Shown in pieces: positions 27,501 to 34,208 of a stretch of DNA of 40,992 bases. Position 1 is the first letter of the stretch; every line of letters begins with the position of its first letter. The stretch comes from Elainella sp. Prado103 (lineage in GTDB: Bacteria > Cyanobacteriota > Cyanobacteriia > Elainellales > Elainellaceae): positions 1-40,992 of the forward strand of contig JALOOM010000060.1 in NCBI GenBank assembly GCA_025454395.1, in the 5' to 3' direction. Position numbers and translations under genes: made by a program. The notes beneath the pieces are model-generated. The model was not told where the DNA came from and made no database searches. It saw only the letters and a list, made by a program, of their open reading frames with translations.

Positions 27501-27742
27501 GCCGCGACTGAAAAGTTAGTGAGTAGCAACTGAATTGCAAATGCCAGGAGAATGCCTGAAACCAAGGCAATAAAAAACTGTGGCCCAGAAAATAACACAG
27601 AAGTGGCTTCTGGCGTGGCGACCGGGGTTGTATTGGGTAGTTGGGCCACTGGTAATGGGGCCACAGGTGAATGGGGCACAGGTAGTCGAACCACTGGCGG
27701 AAGTCCGATCGCCCTCAATATCATTAATGTACTTGAATTCAT
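24530..27742 (-). CDS. Large repeat-containing membrane protein, function unknown
   Basis: 1070 residues. The start has AGGAG six bases upstream. A Pro-rich N-terminus (about 1-48) leads to a membrane segment (FIALVSGILLAFAIQLLL), a basic DRHGN/DRYSN low-complexity stretch encoded by a 15-bp repeat, and two more membrane segments (WTLITVSLALFFACYMAV; LVIWAAYFSLLVWV). The long soluble part holds about eight copies of a 75-80 residue helical unit with the pattern YL-N-T-ELNPEGIKRDL-LL-DP-G-LR-RLS-DR-TLV-LLSQRPDLSEA-VN-IDQ. Copies 5-8 are most alike; copy 2 is very degenerate. A last hydrophobic segment (WWLFATALLSAIAAAGG) ends the protein. Similar proteins occur in other cyanobacteria, but no function is known to me. 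The TGA stop lies inside the right terminal repeat of the miniature element. Confidence 0.85.
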   Translation of the reverse strand: MNSSTLMILRAIGLPPVVRLPVPHSPVAPLPVAQLPNTTPVATPEATSVLFSGPQFFIALVSGILLAFAIQLLLTNFSVAAGISLLGKSGSRRDDRHGNDRHGNDRYSNDRYSNDRHNEDAAEGDLTIRKISFGVGIWTLITVSLALFFACYMAVQLSLLTSPRLGAIISLVIWAAYFSLLVWVSSTTVGSLIGSVVQAATSGFQAILGTATAAIGGQAAKHQMVSTAEAVVAAVRNELGSAIDPASLSHSVERYLSNLRLPGLDFNRVQADLESLLNDPTLAELADSGRLAAIDRRTFADLVSQRTDLSRQEASRLVDLLEAVWSKAAGRRQPSDHLGELVEYLRSTQPGQLQIDELNAKVDRLLAERQSRGMQTADVGQTMGLQSTLQSGLNTAIGLLVGRTDLSDLNLSQIMDRLKSVSSSVTDQAKSLTQSTPAYNPIENDVEQYLLNTYSWQMDRATLSRDFRHVLYDPDANAEAILAGLSRLNRDRFVQLLASRGVFTQSRIQEIADQLEAIRLEVMAAVQAEREREIAADLRQRIEIYLTLTPKEQLMTTETLPAFEAILRDEEADYEGLAHRLAAYDRLALERILMQRADLNIEEQRVILAGLERTREQVLFNAQSMNEQAKQRYREFQGKLETYLSNTGKSELNPEAIKRDLHQLAHDPATGLSALRHRAAQFDRDTWVKLLSQRPDLTEAEVNQVIDQVEANWNQLIHAPENAVAAAKDQYDQTLAQIADYLRRTNLEELNPEGIQRDLQRLLRDPRSGMIALRRRLSKIDRQTLVQLLSQRPDLSEAQVNQTIDQVLGSIQQIVRTPRRLALRTQQQAINFETGLEEYLRNTEKEELNPEGIKRDLRLLVESPRLGLQNLGDRLSHLDRSTLVALLAQRPDISPAEAERIVQDIESIRDQMLDQLHRVQARFQSLIDGILDRIRTYLNSLDRPELNYDGIKQDIRQLFDDPQAGFEALRTRLSHFDRQTLIALLSSRDDISEADANRILDQIEGARTSVLQRAEQIQAEAQRRLEAIKLQTQRQLDETRKAASIAAWWLFATALLSAIAAAGGGILASS
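27395..27454. repeat. In-frame 15-bp coding repeat with HIP1-like cores
   Basis: Four tandem units, two of GCGATCGTTACTATA and two of GCGATCGTTACCGTG, within the 1070-residue gene, encode alternating DRYSN and DRHGN on the minus strand. Since 15 is a multiple of three, copy-number change would leave the frame intact. Confidence 0.9.
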
Positions 27743-27997
27743 ATGCTCTCCTATCTATGAACCATGCTGAAAGGCAGCAATGCGGATCGAGGGGTCGATC
27801 CAGACTGACCTCTAAAGTCCTTCTAATTCAGGAGATTCCACATCTTTCTCTAGAGGGAAACGTCTAATTGAAGCGCAACGATCTACATTTTTGGAGAGTT
27901 GCATAGCGCGGAAGTTCCTTCGCGAGATAGAGGAGATGCCAGTTACTCATTCGTTACGGTGCAGTTAGTTGAAACACCTTGGAGATTGGAGGCTGCA

Positions 27998-28246
27998 ATG
28001 CTGTCAATGGAAAATTTGCCTCAAGAGGTCAGAGAAAATTTGCCTCAGGAGGCGCAAAAGTTATATATTGCTGCCTACAACAGCTTTTTTGAAAATAGCA
28101 AAAGTGAAGAAGCGGCTGCGCGTGTTGCCTGGCAAACCATCTCTCTGAATGAACATTATTATCAAAGTGAGGATGGCAAATGGCACCGCCAAGATGATGA
28201 TGGGGTAGAGCATCATGGCCCGCTCGGTGTTATGCCTCATTCCTAA
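27998..28246 (+). CDS. chaB: ChaB family protein
   Basis: 82 residues from the ATG at 27998, which has GGAGG five bases upstream; the longer frame from 27899 adds 33 residues unlike the family. It matches ChaB: NLPQEVRENLPQEAQKLYIAAYNS, then EEAAARVAWQTI and a final DGKWH. ChaB is named for the calcium/proton antiporter locus of enteric bacteria, but its molecular role is unclear, and no antiporter gene is adjacent here. Confidence 0.85.
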   Translation: MLSMENLPQEVRENLPQEAQKLYIAAYNSFFENSKSEEAAARVAWQTISLNEHYYQSEDGKWHRQDDDGVEHHGPLGVMPHS

Positions 28247-28320
28247 TATGAATGCCGAATATGAATGGCATTTGGAATGATATCTGGTCGTATTGGGTGA
28301 TGACTTTTGAGATCGCAATC

Positions 28321-28428
28321 AGGTGATTGATCAAGATCAGGTAATCAATCAAGATTAGGCGACCAATCAAGATTAGGTGACCAATCAAGATTAGGTGACC
28401 AATCAAGATTAGGTGACTGATTAAGATC
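28321..28428. repeat. 18-bp tandem repeat, six units, running into the Nudix stop codon
   Basis: AGGTGACCAATCAAGATT (28375-28392 and 28393-28410 identical) with four diverged units on both sides (28321, 28339, 28357, 28411). The last unit contains the complement of the Nudix TGA (28427-28429). An open frame across the array on the minus strand reads GHLILI repeatedly and is a by-product of the unit length. Confidence 0.9.
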
Positions 28429-28897
28429 AGGTGACCCATTGAACAATACGATCGCGATTAAAATCGATCAAAGCCTTCTGTTCAGGCCAATAGATATGAG
28501 GAAGTTGGTTCAGTAGAAACCAGTCGGTCTGATTAGCTTGTTCTAACCGGGTTGGATCGCTATGGCGTTGATCGGTCTGGAAAAGGAAGTAGTGAACTTT
28601 CTTCCAGCGTCGTTTGGAAAAACTCAAGCGTTCTCGGCTACCCAAATCTGCCAACAATTTTAGCCTTGTTAACCCGGCTTCTTCAGCAATTTCTCGATGA
28701 GCCGCTTGCTCGATCGATTCACTCGGTTCCAACCGGCCCTTTGGCAACACATAATGAGGCGATCCTGCCTCTCGGATCAGCGCAATATAAACCTCGTGAC
28801 CTTCCCGACGAGCGACGATTCCACCGGCGGACACTTCTTCGATCAAGTTGGGCAAACGGTGATACCAGCTATCATCGATGGGAGGATACTGCAACAT
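28427..28897 (-). CDS. Nudix hydrolase
   Basis: 156 residues. The complete Nudix box, GRLEPSESIEQAAHREIAEE then AGL, follows the GX5EX7REUXEEXGU rule with all catalytic glutamates. The preceding strand SAGGIVARREGHEVYIALIRE and LPKGRLE resemble diadenosine-polyphosphate/NTP-type Nudix enzymes, but the substrate cannot be read from sequence. Its last two codons and stop fall in the 18-bp tandem array. Confidence 0.9.
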   Translation of the reverse strand: MLQYPPIDDSWYHRLPNLIEEVSAGGIVARREGHEVYIALIREAGSPHYVLPKGRLEPSESIEQAAHREIAEEAGLTRLKLLADLGSRERLSFSKRRWKKVHYFLFQTDQRHSDPTRLEQANQTDWFLLNQLPHIYWPEQKALIDFNRDRIVQWVT

Positions 28898-29007
28898 AAG
28901 AAGTTTATGACTGGTTCGCGAGTGGGTTCAGGGTGGGGCTCTGGGGTAGATAGTCGCTAGGTAAAGAGCAGGCTATCCTAGAAAGCAGTCCGATCTTTTC
29001 CCACTCT

Positions 29008-29844
29008 ATGCTAGAACTGCACTGCCATACAACTTGTTCTGATGGAAGCCTGACTCCGGCTCAACTGGTCGAGGCGGCGGCCGCAGCCGGGGTGACGATT
29101 CTGGCGATTACCGATCACGATACGATGGCAGGCTGGGATGAGGCGAAGGCAGCCGCTCAAGCCCATGATTTGAAGATTGTGCCAGGTTTAGAGCTGAGTA
29201 CCGTTTGTCGCGAGCGATCCATGCATATTTTAGGTTTCTATCCCGATCGCGATCGGTTAACCTTGCCGCTGCAAGCTCGGTTAGAGGGTCGTCATCGTCG
29301 GGCTCAGCGGATGGTCGATAAGCTAGCCGAGTTGGGCTATCCGATCCAGCTTCCGAATGATCGGGCCATGGCACCGGGTCGTCCCCATATTGCAGCCGCC
29401 TTGGTACAGGCAGGGTATGTGCAATCTTCTCAAGAGGCTTTCGAGCGGTGGATTGGAGAAGGGAAGCCCGCCTATGTTTCCTATGAAAAATTCTCAGCGA
29501 TCGAGGGAATTCAACTCCTACGCCAATGCTATGCGGTGCCAGTCTGGGCCCATCCCTTTTTGTTTCGAGGTGGAACTGTGGAAATGGTTTTACCAGAGCT
29601 GGTGGAAGCGGGTTTGATGGGGTTGGAGGTCTATCATCCGAGCCACTCGCCTAGCCAAATCCGTCAATTAGAGGAATATTGTCAGCAGTATGGTCTGTTG
29701 GCAACGGGTGGGAGCGACTACCACGGATCCATTTCCAACCAGAAAAAGGATGATCGTCACAGTGTTCTGAATGCCTTGCAGCTTTCTCCGTCTCTGTTGA
29801 TCCCTTTGCAAGCAGCGGCCCGACTCTTGCGCAACTCTGCTTAG
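29008..29844 (+). CDS. PHP-domain phosphoesterase (TrpH/YciV type)
   Basis: 278 residues. The metal-binding PHP motifs are complete: ELHCHTTCSDG, AITDHDTMAGW, GLELSTVCRERSMHILGFYP, VWAHPF, and a closing GGSDYHG. E. coli YciV (RNase AM) of this group hydrolyses 3',5'-bisphosphonucleotides and trims RNA 5' ends, so a nuclease or nucleotide phosphatase role is likely. It is preceded by its own short gap and divergent from the Nudix gene. Confidence 0.9.
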   Translation: MLELHCHTTCSDGSLTPAQLVEAAAAAGVTILAITDHDTMAGWDEAKAAAQAHDLKIVPGLELSTVCRERSMHILGFYPDRDRLTLPLQARLEGRHRRAQRMVDKLAELGYPIQLPNDRAMAPGRPHIAAALVQAGYVQSSQEAFERWIGEGKPAYVSYEKFSAIEGIQLLRQCYAVPVWAHPFLFRGGTVEMVLPELVEAGLMGLEVYHPSHSPSQIRQLEEYCQQYGLLATGGSDYHGSISNQKKDDRHSVLNALQLSPSLLIPLQAAARLLRNSA

Positions 29845-29871
29845 GAGTCTGGTAGAAATCACTTGAGCAAT

Positions 29872-29891
29872 CAAGGAGTTTAAGCCTCTTG
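29872..29891 (+). terminator. Imperfect hairpin after the PHP gene
   Basis: CAAGGAG-N7-CTCTTG, 28 bp after the stop codon, resembles the CAAGGGG/CCCCTTG hairpin after ybaK. No T-run. Confidence 0.35.
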
Positions 29892-30046
29892 CTACAGCCA
29901 TCAGTTTCTCCAACGTGATCCAGTGATTCGTACATTATGATTACCCATCATTCTGTATTGCTTTCTTCATGCTTTCCCATCTCCTGCCTTATGGGCTATT
30001 TCATGAGCCAGAACTTTCGCGAGCCAAAATAATAGGAGGGCATGTC

Positions 30047-30124
30047 ATGAATGAACTGCGCTTATGGTTAGGGCTACTGCTGACCCTGATTATTTTCTGG
30101 GGGGTGGTGAACTGGCTGATATAG
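30047..30124 (+). CDS. Putative 25-residue single-pass membrane peptide
   Basis: ATG at 30047 preceded by a strong AGGAGG (30034-30039), encoding MNELRLW, then one hydrophobic helix rich in Leu, Ile, Val and Trp, and ending VVNWLI before TAG. The size and layout recall small subunits of photosynthetic or respiratory complexes (PetN, PetL, CydX-like), but it matches none that I recognise. It overlaps the 3' end of the convergent MerR gene by 51 bases. The only supports are the ribosome site and composition. Confidence 0.5.
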   Translation: MNELRLWLGLLLTLIIFWGVVNWLI

Positions 30125-30556
30125 AAGGGGTTGGAGTTTGAATTGAAGATTAGTCTCCAGATCAAGTTGCTCCTGTGGGGATTGCTCAGCGGGTTGCAGC
30201 AAACTTTGCTGGATGCGATCGATGTTTGCCTGTAAATCGATGCGCAACTGCATTAAAGTATCAATTTTTTGATCAGTGGCGGCAAGCCGTTGACGCAAGA
30301 GGTCTAGAATCTTTTGGGCTCCAGAACGATGGGTAGCGGCTTCAAAGTAAAGTGGTGCGACATGAGCAATTTCTTCCAAACTAAACCCGAGTGCCTTCAA
30401 GTTATTAATCTGTTGAAGGCGCACCAGTTCAGCTTGCGTGTAATAACGAAATCCTGCCCCTTGTCGTTCATTGGGGCCGAGTAAACCTAAGCTTTCGTAA
30501 TAGCGCACGGTGCGAGGAGTGACACCAGCTTGCATTGCAAATTTGCCAATTCGCAT
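30074..30556 (-). CDS. MerR-family transcriptional regulator
   Basis: 160 residues from ATG 30556 (MRIGKFAMQAGVTPRTVRYYESLGLL), the MerR winged helix, followed by GFRYYTQAELVRLQQINNLKALGFSLEEI and a long dimerisation coiled coil. There is no Cys at all, so it is not a thiol- or mercury/copper-type sensor; the effector is unknown. An ATG 21 codons upstream (30619) is less likely because those codons cover the TTGACGTTAACGTTAG operator-like sequence. The Pro/Gln-rich tail overlaps the small membrane peptide on the other strand. Confidence 0.85.
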   Translation of the reverse strand: MRIGKFAMQAGVTPRTVRYYESLGLLGPNERQGAGFRYYTQAELVRLQQINNLKALGFSLEEIAHVAPLYFEAATHRSGAQKILDLLRQRLAATDQKIDTLMQLRIDLQANIDRIQQSLLQPAEQSPQEQLDLETNLQFKLQPLLYQPVHHPPENNQGQQ

Positions 30557-30592
30557 TTTTTCACTCACGCTAGTCTGCCTTTTCAAATCTAA

Positions 30593-30605
30593 CGTTAACG
30601 TCAAA
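30593..30605 (-). promoter_or_regulatory. MerR operator-like site
   Basis: On the minus strand TTGACGTTAACGT combines a -35 hexamer TTGACG with the perfect palindrome ACGTTAACGT (30593-30602), 37 bp before the preferred merR start. MerR proteins bind between -35 and -10 elements. The -10 is not clear, so autoregulation is a suggestion. Confidence 0.45.
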
Positions 30606-30619
30606 GTAGCACTAATCAC

Positions 30620-31579
30620 TAATAAGATCTAACTCTATTTTTCCTACAACTTTCAAATTTGGGAGGCTTTGATTTCTTATTAGGTTAATTTGAAAGACTT
30701 GACTATTCATTTTTCTATCGTTAACAACCAGATAACAGGCAAGAATTTACAAAACGCAATTATTGCGATCGATGGTTGGGTTGGAGCGTGAAGCGGATTG
30801 GCTATAGAAATTCTCCTATGTATAGGTATGATTTAAGTCTATGTTTTGGATGCTGAAGAGACCAGAATCTTGCTAAAAAGCGCGTCAGAAGCGAGCTTTA
30901 AGGCTATTGAAGAATGCTTGATTCTGTCGGTACGATCGGGCGATCCATAGAGTTTTACGATTTTCTTATCAATTTTATTTAGATTTTCTTTATGAATTGG
31001 GGGGATCCCCTCTAGACTTTCGGGGATCAGAAACAGTACTCTTTGTTCAACGGTGCATTTCAGAAAACAAAACCGTTGACTGAAGTGTAATCAAATCGCA
31101 GTTCATTATTTGATTGATTTGAAAGAGGAGAAATCAGTTTTCTTGCTACTTAACTCTCCAGGTTGGTTTAGATCGAAACTCTGATTTCTGCTTTTCTAGT
31201 TTGATCCAAAAAGAGCTTGAAAAGTGTAAGCTTCTCTCTTAATTCTTCTCTTTATTCATTACTAAACCCGGAAGAGTTTAATTGGTTGATTTACGTTGCT
31301 TTTCGGTTCTAAAAGTGTTTGGTTACGTAAGTCTGTTGATACTTGCCCACTTCTTCAGGTGAGGTCTTTAGACAAATTGAATTGGGGCTACATCCTGTTC
31401 TAACTCAGGAACGTTGACGGGGAAGGATCGCCAATTGATAGGCGGGAAGGGTATTTTGGGATACCACTTGCTGCTGGTTCAGTTGATTGTATGCCTACCT
31501 TATTCAATGTTTCAGTTGAGGTTGGAACTGCTGTATTCCACTGGCTTATTGATACAAACTCGCAGTTCAGGAGACAGAA
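30620..31579 (+). other. Long gene-free leader upstream of cmpABCD
   Basis: About 960 bp without a credible reading frame. Several perfect stems occur: GATCCCC/GGGGATC (31004-31010 and 31022-31028), TCAACGGT/ACCGTTGA (31047-31054 and 31072-31079), and GAAATCAG/CTGATTTC near 31130 and 31178. A TTA-N8-TAA sequence (31252-31265) matches the loose CmpR recognition pattern but is common by chance in A/T-rich DNA. No GTA-N8-TAC NtcA site was found. It could hold a long 5' UTR or a small RNA. Confidence 0.45.
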
Positions 31580-32935
31580 ATGGTTGAACTCTCAGCGTTT
31601 TCTCGACGCAAATTTTTGCTGACTGCCAGCGCTTCTGCAGCAGCTTCGATCGTGCTAAAAGGTTGTGTCGGCAACCCCCCTGATACGACGACGGCAACGC
31701 AAGCATCTCCAGTGGTGGAGGCGGGTAGTGGGGTTCAAGCCGGTTCAGAACCCGAAGTGACCACGGCCAAATTGGGCTATATTCCGATCTTAGAAGCGGC
31801 ACCGTTGATTGTGGCAAAAGAGAAGGGATTTTTTGCCAAGTATGGGATGCCTGATGTGCAGGTAGATAAACAAGCCAACTGGGGAGCGGCTCGCGATAAC
31901 GTTAAGATCGGTTCTGGTGGTGGTGGCATTGATGGTGGACAATGGCAAATGCCGATGCCTTACCTGATTACAGAAGGCATCATTACTGATGATGCAAAGG
32001 TGCCAATGTATATTCTGGCTCAATTGAATACTCATGGTAATGGGATCGCAATTGCGGGCGAACATAAGGGTAAGAACATTGGACTGAAGCTTCAAGGAAA
32101 GGAATCTTTCTTTGCTCAGCTCAAATCGGCTGGCACTAGATTTAAAGCTGCGAATACCTTTCCCAGAGTGAATCAAGATTTTTGGATTCGCTATTGGGTT
32201 GCGGCTGGGGGGATTGATCCGGATCAAGATGTGGAAATGCTAACGGTTCCGGCAGCTCAAACGTTTGCGGATATGAAGATTGGTGCGATGGATGCCTTCA
32301 GTACAGGCGATCCCTGGCCTTACCGAATTGTGGCTGAAAATGTGGGTTTCATGGCAGCTCTAACGGCTGAAATCTGGAAAAATCATCCGGAGGAATACCT
32401 GGCAATGCGGCAAGATTGGGTTGATAAAAACCCTAATGCCACTAAAGCGCTGCTGAAAGGTGTCATGGAAGCGCAGCAATGGTGCGATGACTTTAGCAAT
32501 CGTCAAGAACTGGCAGCAATTTTAGCGAAGCGGGAATACATTGGAGTGGCTGAAGCAATTTTGCGTGATCCACTCATGGGTAAATACAATATGGGTGAAG
32601 GGCGGACGGTCGATGATCGATCGATGGCTCCACTTTATTGGAAAGATGAGCGAGGCAGTGTTTCCTATCCCTATAAGAGCCATGATCTCTGGTTTTTAAC
32701 GGAAAGTGTACGCTGGGGTTTCTTACCCAAGAACACTTTGGATAATGCTCAAACTTGGATCGATCGCGTCAACCGAGAAGATCTCTGGAAGGAAGCAGCC
32801 CAGGAAATGGGTATCGCATCGGCAGATATTCCCACCAGCACCTCACGGGGGATTGAAACTTTCTTTGATGGTATTAAGTTCGATCCAGAGAATCCACAGG
32901 CGTACTTAAATAGCCTGAAGATTAAGAAGGCTTAG
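31580..32935 (+). CDS. cmpA: Bicarbonate ABC transporter substrate-binding lipoprotein
   Basis: 451 residues; binds bicarbonate at the outer face of the plasma membrane for the CmpBCD transporter of the CO2-concentrating mechanism. The N-terminus has [15 protein letters not shown] with a lipobox LKGC, as in NrtA and CmpA. Three places favour CmpA over the nitrate protein Nrt[10 protein letters not shown] where NrtA has a GEPWN-type sequence; HPEE with Glu272 where nitrate-binding NrtA has Lys and CmpA has Glu; and HGNGIAIA. Glu at this position is tied to calcium-assisted bicarbonate binding in CmpA. SD: CAGGAGACAG before the ATG. It is the first gene of cmpABCD, after a long leader; no cmpR lies in the window. 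Confidence 0.85.
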   Translation: MVELSAFSRRKFLLTASASAAASIVLKGCVGNPPDTTTATQASPVVEAGSGVQAGSEPEVTTAKLGYIPILEAAPLIVAKEKGFFAKYGMPDVQVDKQANWGAARDNVKIGSGGGGIDGGQWQMPMPYLITEGIITDDAKVPMYILAQLNTHGNGIAIAGEHKGKNIGLKLQGKESFFAQLKSAGTRFKAANTFPRVNQDFWIRYWVAAGGIDPDQDVEMLTVPAAQTFADMKIGAMDAFSTGDPWPYRIVAENVGFMAALTAEIWKNHPEEYLAMRQDWVDKNPNATKALLKGVMEAQQWCDDFSNRQELAAILAKREYIGVAEAILRDPLMGKYNMGEGRTVDDRSMAPLYWKDERGSVSYPYKSHDLWFLTESVRWGFLPKNTLDNAQTWIDRVNREDLWKEAAQEMGIASADIPTSTSRGIETFFDGIKFDPENPQAYLNSLKIKKA

Positions 32936-33203
32936 TGAATTTTCTAGACGGTGATTATGGCTGGCTTTGAACTGTGGTGATGACTGAATTAGTTGAATTT
33001 GAAGTCATCGATCGGTAGGGTAAGTGCTCAGATCACAGGAGTATGAAGACGCTAATGGCAGATGGATCGAACTGACCTAGAGTTTTCGAGCTTACCCCTT
33101 GTTGGACTGGTTTCAGCGTGCATGTGATGTTGCACGGGTAACGAATTGACTTCAGTAACGAATCTATTTTGGTGACGAATTATTTTTCAGGAGGACATTG
33201 ACC

Positions 33204-34040
33204 ATGACCCTTGCCCAGAAACGACCGATCGCGACTCCATTTGCTTTATCATCCAAGTGGAAAGAGCGCTTGGAAGATATTATTGCGCCTTTGATTGTCT
33301 TAGCGGGCTTGCTAGTGGTTTGGCAACTTTTTTCGTCACTACCTGGTGCAACCTTACCCGGCCCGATCAAAGTGGTTCAAGAAACCTGGATTTTGATTTT
33401 GTATCCTTTTTATGACCGTGGTGGAACGGATAAAGGACTATTTTGGCAGGTTTTCAATAGCTTACAACGGGTCGCAATTGGTTATAGCTTGGCGGCGATC
33501 GTGGGGATTAGCGTAGGGATTATCGTGGGTCTTAACCGCAGGATTGCGAAAGGATTCGATCCGCTATTTCAAATTTTGCGGACGGTTCCTCCCTTGGCTT
33601 GGGTGCCGATCGCTCTGGCTGCTTTGCAACAAAACCAACCGGCTGCGCTGTTTGTAATTTTCATTACTGCGGTCTGGCCCATCTTGATTAATACGGCTGT
33701 GGGGGTTCGGCAAATTCCGCAAGACTACAACAATGTGGCTCAGGTTTTGCAGTTACCTCGCTCCGAGTATTTTTTCAAGATTCTATTTCCGGCTGCGTTG
33801 CCCTACATTTTTACCGGACTGCGGATCGCGATCGGGTTAGCCTGGCTAGCCATTATCGCAGCAGAAATCGTCATGTCTGGAATTGTCGGGATTGGCTTTT
33901 TCATCTGGAATGCCTACCAGAACAGTGCGGTCAGCGAAATTATTCTGGCGCTCGTGTATATCGGACTGGTGGGCTGGGCACTGGATAAGTTGATGGCATG
34001 GATCCAAACGCTGATTTTACCGGAGAGCCAGCGGCAATAA
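33204..34040 (+). CDS. cmpB: Bicarbonate ABC transporter permease
   Basis: 278 residues, integral membrane subunit of the NrtB/CmpB/SsuC group with five to six hydrophobic segments (IIAPLIVLAGLLVVWQLF near the start; SLAAIVGISVGIIVG; LAWLAIIAAEIVM). The coupling segment LQLPRSEYFFKILFPAALPYIFTGLRIAIG matches the EAA loop. The start ATG at 33204 has AGGAGG nine bases upstream; an in-frame TTG two codons earlier is less likely. It follows cmpA after 268 bp, a wide gap that contains three loose repeats of TAACGAAT. Confidence 0.9.
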   Translation: MTLAQKRPIATPFALSSKWKERLEDIIAPLIVLAGLLVVWQLFSSLPGATLPGPIKVVQETWILILYPFYDRGGTDKGLFWQVFNSLQRVAIGYSLAAIVGISVGIIVGLNRRIAKGFDPLFQILRTVPPLAWVPIALAALQQNQPAALFVIFITAVWPILINTAVGVRQIPQDYNNVAQVLQLPRSEYFFKILFPAALPYIFTGLRIAIGLAWLAIIAAEIVMSGIVGIGFFIWNAYQNSAVSEIILALVYIGLVGWALDKLMAWIQTLILPESQRQ

Positions 34041-34208
34041 CTTCAAGCTGTTCTCCTGACTCACATCTTGTCCAGGGCTGACGATATTTAGGGCTAATCA
34101 CTGAGTCAAAAATGGGTTCAGTTGCTGGCACAAGATGTGAGCATTTCCTAATCTTCTGAACAACTGACTGATTCATTGTTTGTTCTTTATCCTTTATCCT
34201 TCTGCCTT

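Noticed and set aside
27899-27997. 33-residue N-terminal extension of ChaB
   Set aside because: The family begins at the ATG at 27998, which has a good GGAGG; the upstream codons show no resemblance.
28230-28439. Minus-strand frame encoding repeated GHLILI hexapeptides
   Set aside because: It is the direct translation of the 18-bp non-coding array, starts and ends around it, and overlaps the Nudix stop.
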